Assembly: GCA_011390955.1 (NCBI GenBank)
Contig: JAABRM010000042.1
Span: forward strand, 1-63,801
Origin: Oscillatoriales cyanobacterium
Lineage (GTDB): Bacteria > Cyanobacteriota > Cyanobacteriia > Cyanobacteriales > Laspinemataceae
Direction of reading: 5' to 3'
Length of the DNA stretch: 63,801 bases
The notes under the pieces were generated by a model that had not been told where the DNA came from, did no database searches, and saw nothing but the letters and a program-made list of their open reading frames with translations. Made by a program: the position numbers and the translations under genes. Below, piece after piece: positions 63,800-63,801 of this stretch; position 1 is the stretch's first letter; each line of letters opens with the position of its first letter.

Positions 63800-63801
63800 G
63801 C

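Noticed and set aside
1-63801. tRNA and rRNA genes
   Set aside because: I looked for T-arm consensus (GGTTCRAATCC) and conserved rRNA blocks in the spacers and found none that hold up; a tRNAscan run would settle it.

Overview
The window reads as chromosomal DNA of a cyanobacterium, most likely a filamentous non-heterocystous (Oscillatoriales-type) one. The HIP1 octamer GCGATCGC occurs throughout. The gene set includes Mg-chelatase ChlI, a thylakoid-type FtsH, a DUF2499/DUF3593 pair, a DUF3352 protein and an Sll0314/Alr1548-type TPR protein. The intergenic DNA is crowded with palindromic repeats, MITE-like elements and tandem heptanucleotide arrays. The genus cannot be fixed from the sequence alone. 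I recognised no rRNA, tRNA or CRISPR array.

Layout. 1-9.7 kb: a glycogen/alpha-glucan phosphorylase cut by the left edge, a valine-pyruvate-type aminotransferase, a one-module NRPS-like protein (adenylation, carrier, membrane acyltransferase-3-like), RimM, MntP and two small unknown proteins. 10-17.7 kb: one giant gene for a 2553-residue RTX adhesin-like protein (DUF4347, lectin-like domain, nine DUF11 repeats, Ca-binding repeats). 18.6-26.4 kb: a VanX-like D,D-dipeptidase, CsaB pyruvyl transferase, DUF2499-DUF3593, a LysM/M23 murein hydrolase, TrmL and a DUF5678-like protein. 26.9-31.3 kb: a PAS/GAF histidine kinase followed 28 nt downstream by a stripped-down pyruvate-kinase-like protein. 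32-37 kb: ruvC, chlI, dapB, a membrane protein and precorrin-8X methylmutase. 37.9-45.4 kb: a tandem-pseudokinase TPR membrane protein, a CHAT-protease-fold protein and a convergent fasciclin protein. 46-50 kb: a DUF3352 protein, an ECF-type ATPase and an exported TPR protein. 50.1-50.9 kb: a cluster of abutting TA-flanked elements with an IS630-like remnant. 51-63.8 kb: an exported metalloprotease, ftsH, a fructosamine-kinase-family protein, leuB, an Omp85-type barrel, a pentapeptide-repeat protein, rpsU and the end of an unidentified gene.

How the genes fit together. Most are ordinary housekeeping functions (translation, amino-acid, tetrapyrrole and cobalamin synthesis, recombination, proteolysis). 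A second theme is the cell envelope: RTX adhesin, VanX-like peptidase, CsaB, LysM/M23 hydrolase, Omp85 barrel, fasciclin and exported metalloprotease. The least ordinary material is: (i) a kinase-TPR protein in which both kinase domains have lost the HRD aspartate, next to a CHAT protein whose disordered middle has been invaded by the same DNA repeats that fill the intergenic regions; (ii) an NRPS-like A-T-acyltransferase with an altered amino-group-binding motif; (iii) a histidine-kinase/pyruvate-kinase-like operon; (iv) a small-element cluster in which an IS630-like copy retains both TIRs but only the DNA-binding half of its transposase.
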